Origin: JAYKHL01 sp035284865
Lineage (GTDB): Bacteria; Cyanobacteriota; Sericytochromatia; S15B-MN24; JAQBPE01
Length of the DNA: 64,000 nt
Direction of reading: 5' to 3'
Assembly (NCBI GenBank): GCA_035284865.1
Contig: JAYKHL010000067.1
Span: 35,321 to 99,320 of the forward strand
Part shown: in pieces, positions 8,704 through 16,492 of the stretch
Layout: each line of letters begins with the position of its first letter
Position numbering within the stretch: the first letter of the stretch is position 1
Translations under genes and position numbers: made by a program
The notes under the pieces: generated by a model
What the model was told of the DNA's origin: nothing
What the model saw: the letters and a program-made list of their open reading frames with translations, nothing else
Database searches by the model: none

Positions 8704-9063
8704 CTACTGGCTCCGGTCGATGTAGTAGGCCGGGGGCGCCTCGGTCGCTCCGTAGGTTTGCAGGGCGGCCAGCCCGGTCGAGACGGCCTGCAGCTCGGAG
8801 AGCGTTCGCTCCGAGGCCTCCGCGAGCAGGCCTTGCAGCGCCTCGTCGCTCGCCAGCACGGCCACGATGGTCGCCCGGAGGCCCTCGCGGGTCTGCCCGT
8901 CCAGCCCGGCCAGCTCGGGCTCCCGCCGCTGGACCGCGGCGAAGAGCCCGTCCCGCTCGTCCGTGGCCGCCTCGAACGCTGCCTGGTCCTGGCGCTGCAG
9001 GGCGTCGAGCTGCCGCAGGCTCGCGGCGTGGAGGGCGACGTACAGCTGGTGCAAGGGGTGCAT
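8704..9063 (-). CDS. FliT-like flagellar chaperone (small helical protein)
   Basis: This 119-aa, almost entirely helical protein is rich in Ala, Leu, Glu and Gln, with many QxxAF and RDGLFAAV segments. The size, composition and position 4 bp after fliS match FliT/FlgN-type export chaperones; FliT (FliD chaperone) is the usual partner gene after fliS. The sequence alone does not separate FliT from FlgN, and the family is poorly conserved, so the call rests largely on context. The ATG at 9063 is immediately followed by His-Pro-Leu-His. It ends before the regulatory gap preceding flgB. Confidence 0.55.
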   Translation of the reverse strand: MHPLHQLYVALHAASLRQLDALQRQDQAAFEAATDERDGLFAAVQRREPELAGLDGQTREGLRATIVAVLASDEALQGLLAEASERTLSELQAVSTGLAALQTYGATEAPPAYYIDRSQ

Positions 9064-9067
9064 CGGC

Positions 9068-9466
9068 TCAGGCCGCCCCCACCGAGCCGGTGTGGCCCGG
9101 GTTGGCCTTCACGGCCTCCACCCAGCCGCTGCGCAGCTCGCGCAGGAGCCCCTCGACCTCCTTCACGCCCGCGAGGTCCCGCCGGACGTTCGCCTGCACC
9201 AGCCGCCAGGTCATGTACTCGTACAGCCGGTACAGGTTCTGGGCGATCTCCCCGGCCTCCATGTTCAGGCTGAACGACAGCTCATGGACAATGTCCTGGG
9301 CCCGCACGTTGGCCTGGTGGGCGTCGACCCAGCGGCGCTCGGCCATCGCTGCCTGGGCTGTCACCAGGAACCGGATGGCGCCGTCGTAGAGCATCAGCAA
9401 GAGCTTGCCCTGGCTGGCGGTCTCCAGGGTTGCCTCCTGGTACTGCAAGTAGGGGTTCGTCACCAT
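9068..9466 (-). CDS. fliS: Flagellin export chaperone FliS
   Basis: FliS binds the disordered C-terminus of flagellin in the cytoplasm and prevents early polymerisation. The 132-aa sequence begins NPYLQYQEATLETASQGKLL, the classic FliS opening (Tyr-rich, then LLLMLYDGAIRFL), and the rest forms a four-helix pattern with QNLYRLYEYMTWRLVQAN. Length is normal. No flagellin gene is in the window, so its client is encoded elsewhere. It sits between flaG and the FliT-like gene, 62 bp after flaG, with a gap containing two overlapping GC-rich hairpins. Confidence 0.95.
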   Translation of the reverse strand: MVTNPYLQYQEATLETASQGKLLLMLYDGAIRFLVTAQAAMAERRWVDAHQANVRAQDIVHELSFSLNMEAGEIAQNLYRLYEYMTWRLVQANVRRDLAGVKEVEGLLRELRSGWVEAVKANPGHTGSVGAA

Positions 9467-9488
9467 GGGGTGCCTCTCTCTCGAACGT

Positions 9489-9521
9489 CGGGGGGGGAAG
9501 CCCCCCCGGGCTTCTCCCGGG
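9489..9521 (-). promoter_or_regulatory. Overlapping GC-rich hairpins between flaG and fliS
   Basis: The short gap between flaG and fliS contains a G7-AAG-C7 hairpin (about 9490-9507 on the plus strand) and, sharing its last bases, a CCCGGG-CTTCT-CCCGGG hairpin (9505-9521). The two cannot form together. There is no U-run, so this is not a classical terminator. It could act as a processing site or as a weak attenuator ahead of fliS. Confidence 0.3.
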
Positions 9522-9528
9522 ACCGTCG

Positions 9529-9888
9529 TCAGGCCGTCTCGTCGAGGGCGACGCCGGACAACTCCTGCAGCTTGGTCACCATGTCGAGCAGGTCGGTGTT
9601 CGGGAACTCGCGCACGACCTCCATGCTCTGCGGGTCAACGATGCGCACGACGACCCGGTTGGAGCCTTCATGGACGGCGAACTCAACGTTGCCGCCACCG
9701 CGTAGCTTCTGGTTCGCCTGCTCCACGGCGGCCTCGAGCAGCGGGCTCGTGCCCGTCTCGGGCACGGCCGAGGCCTGCAGCGAGATGGGGGGTAGCTCCG
9801 GGGCCGTGGCCCCCACGCGGGCGGGTGAGGACTGCGCCGCGGGGCCGCGGGGCGAGGTCATCAGGGGGGTGCTGGAGGTGATGTTCAT
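9529..9888 (-). CDS. flaG: FlaG family protein
   Basis: FlaG proteins lie beside flagellin or fliD/fliS genes and influence filament length; their biochemical role is not well defined. The 119-aa protein has a Pro/Ser/Ala-rich N-terminal half and the FlaG core in the C-terminal 60 residues (VEFAVHEGSNRVVVRIVDP, then MEVVREFPNTDLLDMVTKL). The ATG at 9888 has a GGAAGG SD. It heads the flaG-fliS-fliT-like group. The 139-bp gap upstream (9889-10027) separates it from the 3' end of polA and holds no gene that could be identified. Confidence 0.88.
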   Translation of the reverse strand: MNITSSTPLMTSPRGPAAQSSPARVGATAPELPPISLQASAVPETGTSPLLEAAVEQANQKLRGGGNVEFAVHEGSNRVVVRIVDPQSMEVVREFPNTDLLDMVTKLQELSGVALDETA

Positions 9889-10027
9889 CGCGCCTTCCTT
9901 TGTCGACTTGGCCCTCGGCAGGGCCGGGCTCCATCCTTGGCTCCACCCCTGGTATCGACCGGGCGAGGGCCCGACTTGAGGTCGGTCGTTCCAAGGCTGC
10001 GACGCCGATCACGAAGGCGCGTTATGG

Positions 10028-12859
10028 TTACTTGGCATCCATCCAGGTGGGGCCCCAGTGGACGTCAACCCTCAGGGGCACGTCCAGCGGGAAGGCCCCT
10101 TCCATCACCTCGCGCACCAGCGCCGCAACGTCCGCGACGGCGTCAGCGTCCACCTCGAGGACCAGCTCGTCGTGGACCTGCAGCAACAGGTCGGCCGGGG
10201 CACTTGCAAGCCGAGGCGCCAGGCGGACCATGGCGATCTTGATGATGTCCGCCGCCGTGCCCTGGATCGGCGCGTTGATGGCCATGCGCTCTCCGAAGTC
10301 GCGGACCTGCCGGTTGCCCGCGTTCACCTCCGGGATGTAGCGCCGGCGGCCGGCGAGCGTCGAGACGTAGCCATCGCGCTTCGCGGCCGCAATGGTGCGG
10401 ATCATGTAGTGCTGGATGCCGGGGTAGCGGGCGTTGAAGCGCTCGATGAACTCCTTGGCCTCCTTGCGGGGGATGCCCAGCGCCTTCGAGAGGCCGAAGT
10501 CGGACTGGCCGTACACGATGCCGAAGTTCGTCGTCTTGGCGCGGCGCCGCTGCTCGCTCGTGACGGCGTCGAGCGACACGCCGAAGATCTCGGAGGCCGT
10601 CACGGCGTGGATGTCTCGGTCCTCGCGGAAGGCCTTGAGGAAGGTGGGGTCCCCCGTGACGTGGGCCAGCACGCGAAGCTCGATCTGGGAATAGTCCGCC
10701 GCCAGGATCACCCGGTCCGGCCGGCCAGGCACAAAGGCCCGCCGGATCTCGCGACCGAGCTCGGTGCGGATGGGGATGTTCTGCAAGTTGGGCTCGTTGG
10801 AGCTGAGTCTTCCCGTGGCTGCAATCGTCTGGTTGTAGCTCGTGTGCACCCGCCCGGTGGCCGGGTCGACCATGGTGGGCAGGGCGTCCACGTAGGTGTT
10901 CTTGAGCTTCACCAGCTGCCGGTACTCGAGGATCAGCCGCACCACGTCGTGGCTGCTGGAGAGCTCCTCGAGCACCTCCGCGTCGGTGCTCGGGCCGGTC
11001 TTCGTCCGCTTGATCACCGGCAGCTGCAGCTTCTCGAACAGCACGACGCCCAGCTGCTTGGGCGAGTTGATGTTGAAGGCCCCGCCTGCGAGGGCATGGA
11101 TTTCGGCCTCGGCGGCGGCGATCCGCGCCGCGAGGGTCTCGCTCAGCCGGGCCAGCCAGGCGAGGTCGAGCGTCACGCCGTGGCGCTCCATGGCGGCCAG
11201 CACGGGCACCAGGGGCAGCTCCACCTCCTCGAACAGGGCGCGCTGGCCCCGGGCCTCGAGCAGGGGGTCGAGGAAGCCCCGCAGCTCCAGCGTCACGGCC
11301 ACGTCCGCGGCGGCGTACGGGGCGGCCTTCTCGACGGGCACCTCCGCCATCGTGATCGCCTTCACGCCGCTGCCGATGAGGGCCTTGATCTCGGTCATCT
11401 CGTAGCGGAGGTGTTCCCAGGCCAGCTCCTTGAGGCCGTGGCTCTGCCGCCCCGACTCCACCAGGTAGTCGGCGATCATCGTGTCGTAGGTGGGGGGCGT
11501 GACCGTCAGGCCCGCGCGCGCGAGCACCTGCATGTCATACTTCTCGTTGTGGGCGACCTTGAGCTTCGTGGGGTCCGCGAAGGCCGGAGCGACCGCGGCC
11601 CGGACGTCCTCCCAGGGCATGTTGGCCGCGCCCGCGTGGCGCAGGGGGACGTAGAAGGTGCGGCACGCCGACGCCTCGGGGCCTCCCACGGCGAGTGCCA
11701 GGCCCACCAGGTCGCAGCGCAGGGCCTGCAGCCCCGTCGTCTCGACGTCATAGGCGAAGGTGGAGGCGCCGGCGAGGGCCTCCACGAGGCCGGCGAGGGC
11801 CTCCGGCCCGTCCACGATCGTCAGGTCCACCGCCAGCGGGCGAGCCACCTGCACCACGGGGTCCAGGGCGGCGGGCTGCGCCTCGAAGAGCCCGGGCTGG
11901 GGGCCCGAGCCCGGAGGCTGCCCCACGGCGGGGGCGGCCCCGACGACCGCCGGCACGCTCGCACCCGCGGGCGCGAAGGCCGCGAGGGACTGTGGCAGCT
12001 GCCGGATGATGCTGGTGAACTCCAGCGCCTCGAGCACCTGGGTCAGCTTGCCGAGGTCCGGCATGGTCAGGTGGCAGCGGTCGGCCTCGAAGCGGACGGG
12101 GGCGTCGCGGTCGATGGTGGCCAGCTGGAGGCTCAGCCGCGCGATCGCCTCGTGGTCCCTCAGCTTGTCGCCGAGCTTGCCCGGCACCTCCGCGACGTTC
12201 GCGTACAGCGCCTCCATCGTCGGGTGGGCCTGCAGCAGCTTGACCGCGCTCTTCTCGCCCACCCCGGGCACGCCCGGGATGTTGTCGGAGGCATCGCCCA
12301 TCAGCCCCTTGAGGTCAGGGATCTGGGCGGGCGTGACGCCCATCTTGGCGAGCACCTCGGCCGGCCCGAAGATCTCCAGGTCTCCCACCCCTGAGCGCGG
12401 CAGGAGCACCTTGACCCGCTCCGTCACCAGCTGGAAGGCGTCGCGATCCCCCGTCAGGATCTCCACCTCGAAGCCCTCGGCCTCGGCCTGGCGGGAGAGG
12501 GTGCCGATGAGGTCGTCGGCCTCGTAGCCGTCGAGCTCGTAGACCGGCACGTCAAAGGCCGCCACGACCTCGCGCAGCGGGGCCATCTGCGCCACCATGT
12601 CGTCGGCCATCTCGGCCCGGTGGGCCTTGTACTGGTCATAGGCCTCGTGGCGAAAGGTCGGCGCCGCGCGGTCGAAGGCCACGGCGAGGCAGGTGGGGCG
12701 CAGCTGGCCCACGGCCTCCAGCATCATCTTCACGAAGCCGAAGATCGCCCCCGTCGGTCGGCCGTCGCGCGTTGAGAAGCCCCGCCGCATCAGCGCGAAG
12801 TAGGCGCGGTAGGCGAGCGCGTGGCCGTCGATGAGCAGCAGGCGAGGCGGGGTGGACAT
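10028..12859 (-). CDS. polA: DNA polymerase I
   Basis: PolA fills gaps and removes RNA primers during replication and repair. The 943-aa protein has the 5'-3' nuclease domain (LLLIDGHALAYRAYFAL, then GYEADDLIGTL), a 3'-5' exonuclease domain that keeps the DxE motif (FAYDVETTGLQ), and a family A polymerase domain with motif A (DYSQIELRVLAH), motif B (RRRAKTTNFGIVYGQ) and motif C (QVHDELVLEV). All catalytic motifs are intact. The ATG at 12859 follows GGAGGTTCC. The in-frame region upstream is open by chance and extends toward pit, so it was excluded. Confidence 0.97.
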   Translation of the reverse strand: MSTPPRLLLIDGHALAYRAYFALMRRGFSTRDGRPTGAIFGFVKMMLEAVGQLRPTCLAVAFDRAAPTFRHEAYDQYKAHRAEMADDMVAQMAPLREVVAAFDVPVYELDGYEADDLIGTLSRQAEAEGFEVEILTGDRDAFQLVTERVKVLLPRSGVGDLEIFGPAEVLAKMGVTPAQIPDLKGLMGDASDNIPGVPGVGEKSAVKLLQAHPTMEALYANVAEVPGKLGDKLRDHEAIARLSLQLATIDRDAPVRFEADRCHLTMPDLGKLTQVLEALEFTSIIRQLPQSLAAFAPAGASVPAVVGAAPAVGQPPGSGPQPGLFEAQPAALDPVVQVARPLAVDLTIVDGPEALAGLVEALAGASTFAYDVETTGLQALRCDLVGLALAVGGPEASACRTFYVPLRHAGAANMPWEDVRAAVAPAFADPTKLKVAHNEKYDMQVLARAGLTVTPPTYDTMIADYLVESGRQSHGLKELAWEHLRYEMTEIKALIGSGVKAITMAEVPVEKAAPYAAADVAVTLELRGFLDPLLEARGQRALFEEVELPLVPVLAAMERHGVTLDLAWLARLSETLAARIAAAEAEIHALAGGAFNINSPKQLGVVLFEKLQLPVIKRTKTGPSTDAEVLEELSSSHDVVRLILEYRQLVKLKNTYVDALPTMVDPATGRVHTSYNQTIAATGRLSSNEPNLQNIPIRTELGREIRRAFVPGRPDRVILAADYSQIELRVLAHVTGDPTFLKAFREDRDIHAVTASEIFGVSLDAVTSEQRRRAKTTNFGIVYGQSDFGLSKALGIPRKEAKEFIERFNARYPGIQHYMIRTIAAAKRDGYVSTLAGRRRYIPEVNAGNRQVRDFGERMAINAPIQGTAADIIKIAMVRLAPRLASAPADLLLQVHDELVLEVDADAVADVAALVREVMEGAFPLDVPLRVDVHWGPTWMDAK

Positions 12860-12883
12860 GGAACCTCCAGGGGCGGACGGTCC

Positions 12884-12889
12884 ATTGTA
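12884..12889 (-). promoter_or_regulatory. Candidate -10 element for polA
   Basis: On the minus strand TACAAT is 25 bp upstream of the polA ATG in very GC-rich surroundings. No good -35 is seen at the usual spacing, so support is limited to the -10. Confidence 0.3.
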
Positions 12890-12937
12890 GCGTGCCAGGG
12901 CGCCCTCGCAGGCGGCCGGCCTCACCCCGCAGCCGGG

Positions 12938-12967
12938 ACCTGCCCCACCCGCCCTGGCGGGGCAGGT
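12938..12967 (-). terminator. Hairpin after pit
   Basis: ACCTGCCCC (12938-12946) and GGGGCAGGT (12959-12967) form a 9-bp perfect stem with a 12-nt loop, 20 bp past the pit stop and before polA. No U-tract follows. It is probably a transcription boundary or RNA-stabilising hairpin rather than a textbook terminator. Confidence 0.35.
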
Positions 12968-12986
12968 GGCCGGCTCTCCGGCGGCG

Positions 12987-14033
12987 TCACCGCGCCCCGG
13001 GCACGGCCGGCTGGCTCTGGGCCGCCAGGGGGGCGGGTCCCGCGACCGACCGCGCCGCCCCGAACAGCCCGGCCGCCAGGGTGAAGGTGATGGGGATGGT
13101 GAAGACCCACGCAAGCACCATGTTGCCCGCCACCCCCCAGCGGACGGCCGACAGCCGTCGGGTGCTGCCCACGCCCAGGATCGAGCTGGCCGCCACGTGC
13201 GTGGTGGACACGGGCAGCCCCAGCGAGGAGGCCCCGAGGATCACGCTCGCCGAGGTGACGTCGGCGGCGAACCCGTTGATGGGTTGGAGCTTCACGATCT
13301 TGGTGCCCATGGTCTTGATGATCTTCCAGCCGCCCACCGCCGTGCCCCCGGCCATGGCCACGGCACAGCTGACCTTGACCCACAGCGGCACCTCGGCTCC
13401 CTGGCCCAGCGCGCCCGCGCCGATCAGGGCCAGCAGGATCACGCCCATGCTCTTCTGGGCGTCATTCATCCCGTGGGTGAACGAGATGAAGGCCGCGGCC
13501 AGCACCTGCAGGGGCCGGAAGGTCTGCCGGACGGCCCCCGGAGCCCAGCGGCGACAGCCCAGGTAGAGCCCGATCATCAGCGTGCCCCCCACCACGAAGC
13601 CGAGCAAGGGCGACCCGATGAGCGACTTGACGATCTTCAGCAGGCCCTCGAGCTGCAGGGCCGAGGCGCCGCCGGCGGCAAACCCGGCCCCCGCGACCCC
13701 ACCGATCAGGGCATGGCTCGAGCTGGAGGGCAGCCCCCACCACCACGTGAGCAGGTTCCAGCCGATGGCGGCCACCAGGGCCGCGATGACGAGCTCGGGC
13801 GTCACGAAGCCGGGCACCAGGATGCCCTTGCCGATCGTCGCGGCCACCTTGGTGCTGACCAGGGCGCCACAGAGGTTCATGGTGGCAGCCAGGCCAATGG
13901 CGGTGGCCGGCGCCAGCACCCGCGTCGACACGGAACAGGCGATGGCGTTGGCCGTGTCGTGGAAGCCGTTGATGAAGTCGAAGAAGAGGGCCAGCGCCAC
14001 GATGAGCGCGAGCAGCAGCAGGGCCGTCGTCAT
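12987..14033 (-). CDS. pit: Inorganic phosphate transporter, Pit family
   Basis: This is a cytoplasmic-membrane, ion-coupled low-affinity phosphate transporter. The 348-aa protein has about ten hydrophobic segments and both inverted-repeat signatures of the PiT family: FDFINGFHDTANAIA near the N-terminus and FISFTHGMNDAQKSMG in the second half. The GLPSSSSHALIGG motif (and GLPVSTTHVAA in the second repeat) is also typical. The ATG at 14033 is 10 bp after the stop of the PhoU-like gene, so the two are co-transcribed. Confidence 0.94.
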   Translation of the reverse strand: MTTALLLLALIVALALFFDFINGFHDTANAIACSVSTRVLAPATAIGLAATMNLCGALVSTKVAATIGKGILVPGFVTPELVIAALVAAIGWNLLTWWWGLPSSSSHALIGGVAGAGFAAGGASALQLEGLLKIVKSLIGSPLLGFVVGGTLMIGLYLGCRRWAPGAVRQTFRPLQVLAAAFISFTHGMNDAQKSMGVILLALIGAGALGQGAEVPLWVKVSCAVAMAGGTAVGGWKIIKTMGTKIVKLQPINGFAADVTSASVILGASSLGLPVSTTHVAASSILGVGSTRRLSAVRWGVAGNMVLAWVFTIPITFTLAAGLFGAARSVAGPAPLAAQSQPAVPGAR

Positions 14034-14043
14034 GGCTGCGGCC

Positions 14044-14679
14044 TCACGCGTTCTTGATGACGATGCCGTGGAGGATGTCCGCGACGTCCTCCGCGGCGTC
14101 CAGCGCGCGCTTCAGCTGGTCGTAGATCTCCTTCAGCTTGATGGCCTCCAGCACCAGCTGCGGGCTCTCCATCGGGATCGCATAGAGCTGTGCCAGCGCC
14201 TCGTGGTGAAGCTCGTCGGCCTGGAGCCCCAGCCCGTGGAGCACGCGCGCCTGCTCGAGGGCCACGCTGTGGGTCTGCGGCGAGCGCAGGGCGGCCAGGC
14301 CCGCCTGCAGCGGGGCCTGGGTGGCCTGCAGCAGCCCGAGCAGCTGGGGGACCGACCCGGCATAGGCGTCGATGCGGTAGAGCGTGACGCGGTCAGCGGC
14401 GATCAGGATCGCATCCAGGATGTCATCGAGCCGGAACGCGAGGTCGTGGAGGTCCTCCCGGTCCAGGGGGGTGAGGAAGGTGCCATTCAGCTTGTCGATG
14501 AGCGTGTAGGTGGGGCCCTCGCGGCGGTGCTCCGCCCGCCGGCGTTCGCGCAGCGCCGTCGCGGCGGCTGCGTCCCCTCCGACGAGGCGCTGCAGCTCCT
14601 CGATGGCGGCCTCCGCGCGGGCCGCGGAGGCCTCGAGCAGCTCGAAGAAGGTCACGTCCTTGGGCAGGAATTTCAACAC
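14044..14679 (-). CDS. PhoU-like DUF47 protein, phosphate transport accessory
   Basis: DUF47/PhoU-like proteins are cytoplasmic helical bundles usually encoded with Pit transporters and thought to regulate them. The 211-aa sequence begins LKFLPKDVTFFELLEASA, typical of the family, with the helical DREDLHDLAFRLDDILDAI and a C-terminal ALDAAEDVADILHGIVIKNA. The start is GTG 14679 (TTG 14676 is an alternative), with GAGGAG 8-13 nt before it. A strong hairpin with a T-rich tail lies just upstream of this SD, which could either end the rml transcript or attenuate this operon. Confidence 0.9.
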   Translation of the reverse strand: MLKFLPKDVTFFELLEASAARAEAAIEELQRLVGGDAAAATALRERRRAEHRREGPTYTLIDKLNGTFLTPLDREDLHDLAFRLDDILDAILIAADRVTLYRIDAYAGSVPQLLGLLQATQAPLQAGLAALRSPQTHSVALEQARVLHGLGLQADELHHEALAQLYAIPMESPQLVLEAIKLKEIYDQLKRALDAAEDVADILHGIVIKNA

Positions 14680-14696
14680 GGGGTGCTCCTCAGGGG

Positions 14697-14727
14697 CGAA
14701 ACAAAACACCGAGCCACGAGGGCTCGG
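14697..14727 (-). terminator. Rho-independent terminator, rml unit (or leader attenuator of phoU-pit)
   Basis: On the minus strand CCGAGCC...GGCTCGG (arms 14721-14727 and 14709-14715, loop 5 nt) is followed by a T-rich run (TGTTTTGTTT). This is the best intrinsic terminator shape in the window. It is 180 bp past the rmlB stop and only about 18 bp before the SD of the PhoU-like gene. Confidence 0.55.
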
Positions 14728-14800
14728 CGCGGGAGGGCTGGGGTAGGGAGAGCGACAGGCGGGGATGCCGGGTGCGGGCGAGAGGACCGCTGGGTGACGC

Positions 14801-14895
14801 GCCAACGTTGTTGGCACGCCATTTCGAGAGGGATTTGAACACCCGCCTGGTCGGCTGCATGGCCCGCAGCCTACACCACGAAGCGAGATGGTGTA
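14801..14895. promoter_or_regulatory. Inverted repeats in the rmlB-phoU gap
   Basis: The 227-bp gap 14680-14906 contains GCCAAC-GTT-GTTGGC (14801-14815) and TACACC-N12-GGTGTA (14872-14895), in addition to the terminator-like hairpin. The second lies just after the rmlB stop and may stabilise its mRNA. The first has the shape of an operator for a dimeric regulator. No function is shown by the sequence. Confidence 0.3.
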
Positions 14896-14906
14896 AAGGC
14901 CGGCCC

Positions 14907-15917
14907 TCAGGCTGTGGTCACACGGTTCGCGGCGGCCCGCCGCGCCTCGACGGCCCGGGCGCGCAGCGGCTCCCACCAGGCCCGGTTTGCCTGGTACCAG
15001 GCGATGGTCTCGGCCAGCCCCGTCTCGAAGTCGTGGCGCGGCTGCCACCCCAGCTCGTGCGTGAGCTTGGAGGCGTCGATGGCGTAGCGGCGGTCGTGGC
15101 CGGGACGGTCCTGCACGTGGCGCACGAGGCTCGCTGGCCTGCCCAGGGCCCGCAGGATCATTCCCGTGATGGCCAGGTTGGTGTGCTCGTTGTGGCCGCC
15201 CACGTTGTAGATCTCGCCGGGCCGGCCCGCGTCGAGGACCCGGGCGATCGCCCGGCAATGGTCGGTCACGTGCAGCCAGTCGCGGACGTACAGCCCGTCC
15301 CCGTAGACAGGCAGGGGCTCGTCCTGCATCGCGTTCGTGATGAAGAGCGGGATCAGCTTCTCCGGGAAGTGGTAGGGCCCGTAGTTGTTGCTGCAGCGCG
15401 TGATCATGGCCGGCAGGCCGAAGGTCTCGTGCCACGCGCGCACCATCATGTCCGCTGCCGCCTTGCTGGCGGCGTAGGGGCTGTTGGGGGCGACGGGCGT
15501 CTGCTCCGTGAAGGCCCCCGTGGGCCCCAGGCTGCCGTAGACCTCGTCCGTGCTGACCTGCACGTAGCGCGCGTGGCCGTGGCGATGCGCCGCCTCGAGC
15601 AGCACGACCGTGCCCTCGACGTTGGTCCGCACGAACACGCCCGGGTCGCTGATGGACCGATCGACGTGGCTCTCGGCGGCGAGGTGGATGATGGCGTCGT
15701 GCGTCGCCGCGAGGCCGTCCACGAGCCCCGCGTCGCGGATGTCGCCGTGGACGAAGCGGAAGCGCGGGTGGGCCTCCAGGGGGCGCAGCGTTTCGTAGTT
15801 GCCCGCGTAGGTCAGCGCATCGAGAACGGTCACGGCGTCGTCGGGGCGCTCGTCGAGGACGAGGCGGGTGAAGTTGCTGCCGATGAAGCCGGCGCCGCCG
15901 GTCACGAGGATGCGCAT
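14907..15917 (-). CDS. rmlB: dTDP-glucose 4,6-dehydratase RmlB
   Basis: RmlB converts dTDP-glucose to dTDP-4-keto-6-deoxyglucose, the second step of dTDP-L-rhamnose and related deoxysugar synthesis, in the cytoplasm with bound NAD. The 336-aa protein is an extended SDR with GGAGFIGSNF at the N-terminus, the Tyr-Lys pair in NSPYAASKAAAD, and the family-typical HLAAESHVDRSI and VYGDGLYVRDWL. Length is normal. The ATG at 15917 overlaps the rmlC 3' end by 16 bp, so the three rml genes form one unit (rmlA-rmlC-rmlB). No rmlD is in the window. Confidence 0.96.
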   Translation of the reverse strand: MRILVTGGAGFIGSNFTRLVLDERPDDAVTVLDALTYAGNYETLRPLEAHPRFRFVHGDIRDAGLVDGLAATHDAIIHLAAESHVDRSISDPGVFVRTNVEGTVVLLEAAHRHGHARYVQVSTDEVYGSLGPTGAFTEQTPVAPNSPYAASKAAADMMVRAWHETFGLPAMITRCSNNYGPYHFPEKLIPLFITNAMQDEPLPVYGDGLYVRDWLHVTDHCRAIARVLDAGRPGEIYNVGGHNEHTNLAITGMILRALGRPASLVRHVQDRPGHDRRYAIDASKLTHELGWQPRHDFETGLAETIAWYQANRAWWEPLRARAVEARRAAANRVTTA

Positions 15918-16492
15918 GGCGTCTCCCTTCGATGAGGCGTCAGGTAGGGGGGCAGGTCGAGCTGCGCAGCCAAAGGTGGCAGCTCGGCGTCCTTGGCCGA
16001 GACCCGGGGCGCTGCTCCGGCCAGCGGCCACGCGATCCCGAGGGCGGGGTCGTCCCAGCGGACGCCACGTTCCGAGGCGTGATCGTAGGGGGACGTACAC
16101 TTGTAGCTCACGTCGGCCACCTCGGACAGCACGAGGAAGCCGTGGGCCATCCCCGCCGGGATCCAGAGCTGCCGGTGGGTCTCCTCGCACAGCTCCACCC
16201 CGCACCACTGCCCGAAGGTCGGAGACCCCTGGCGTACATCGACGGCCACATCGAAGATGCGCCCGCGCGTCACCTGCACCAGCTTGCCCTGCGGCTGGGT
16301 CAGCTGGTAGTGAAGCCCCCGCAGCACCCCGCGTCGGGAGCGGCTGAGGTTGTCCTGCACGAAGGCGGTGGGGATCCCGTTCGCCGCATACCGGGCGGCG
16401 TGCCACGTCTCCAGGAAGTAGCCCCGGTCGTCTGCGTGCACGCGTGGCTCGAGCAGGATGACGCCGGGCAGGGCGAGCGGCGAGACGTTCAT
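15902..16492 (-). CDS. rmlC: dTDP-4-dehydrorhamnose 3,5-epimerase RmlC
   Basis: RmlC epimerises dTDP-4-keto-6-deoxyglucose at C3 and C5. The 196-aa cupin protein carries VHADDRGYFLETW, FVQDNLSRSRRGVLRGLHYQ (with the catalytic His) and WIPAGMAHGFLVLSE, all standard. The ATG at 16492 lies inside the rmlA stop (ATGA overlap, 4 bp). Because an RmlD reductase gene is missing here, the final sugar (rhamnose or another) is not fixed by this window. Confidence 0.95.
   Translation of the reverse strand: MNVSPLALPGVILLEPRVHADDRGYFLETWHAARYAANGIPTAFVQDNLSRSRRGVLRGLHYQLTQPQGKLVQVTRGRIFDVAVDVRQGSPTFGQWCGVELCEETHRQLWIPAGMAHGFLVLSEVADVSYKCTSPYDHASERGVRWDDPALGIAWPLAGAAPRVSAKDAELPPLAAQLDLPPYLTPHRRETPCASS

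Noticed and set aside
10058..12394. Long open frame antisense to polA
   Set aside because: High-GC third codon positions create long antisense frames; the translation is low-complexity and the polA frame has all catalytic motifs.
14872..14895. TACACC/GGTGTA inverted repeat considered as the 3' part of a tRNA gene
   Set aside because: No acceptor stem, anticodon arm or T-arm consensus could be built around it.
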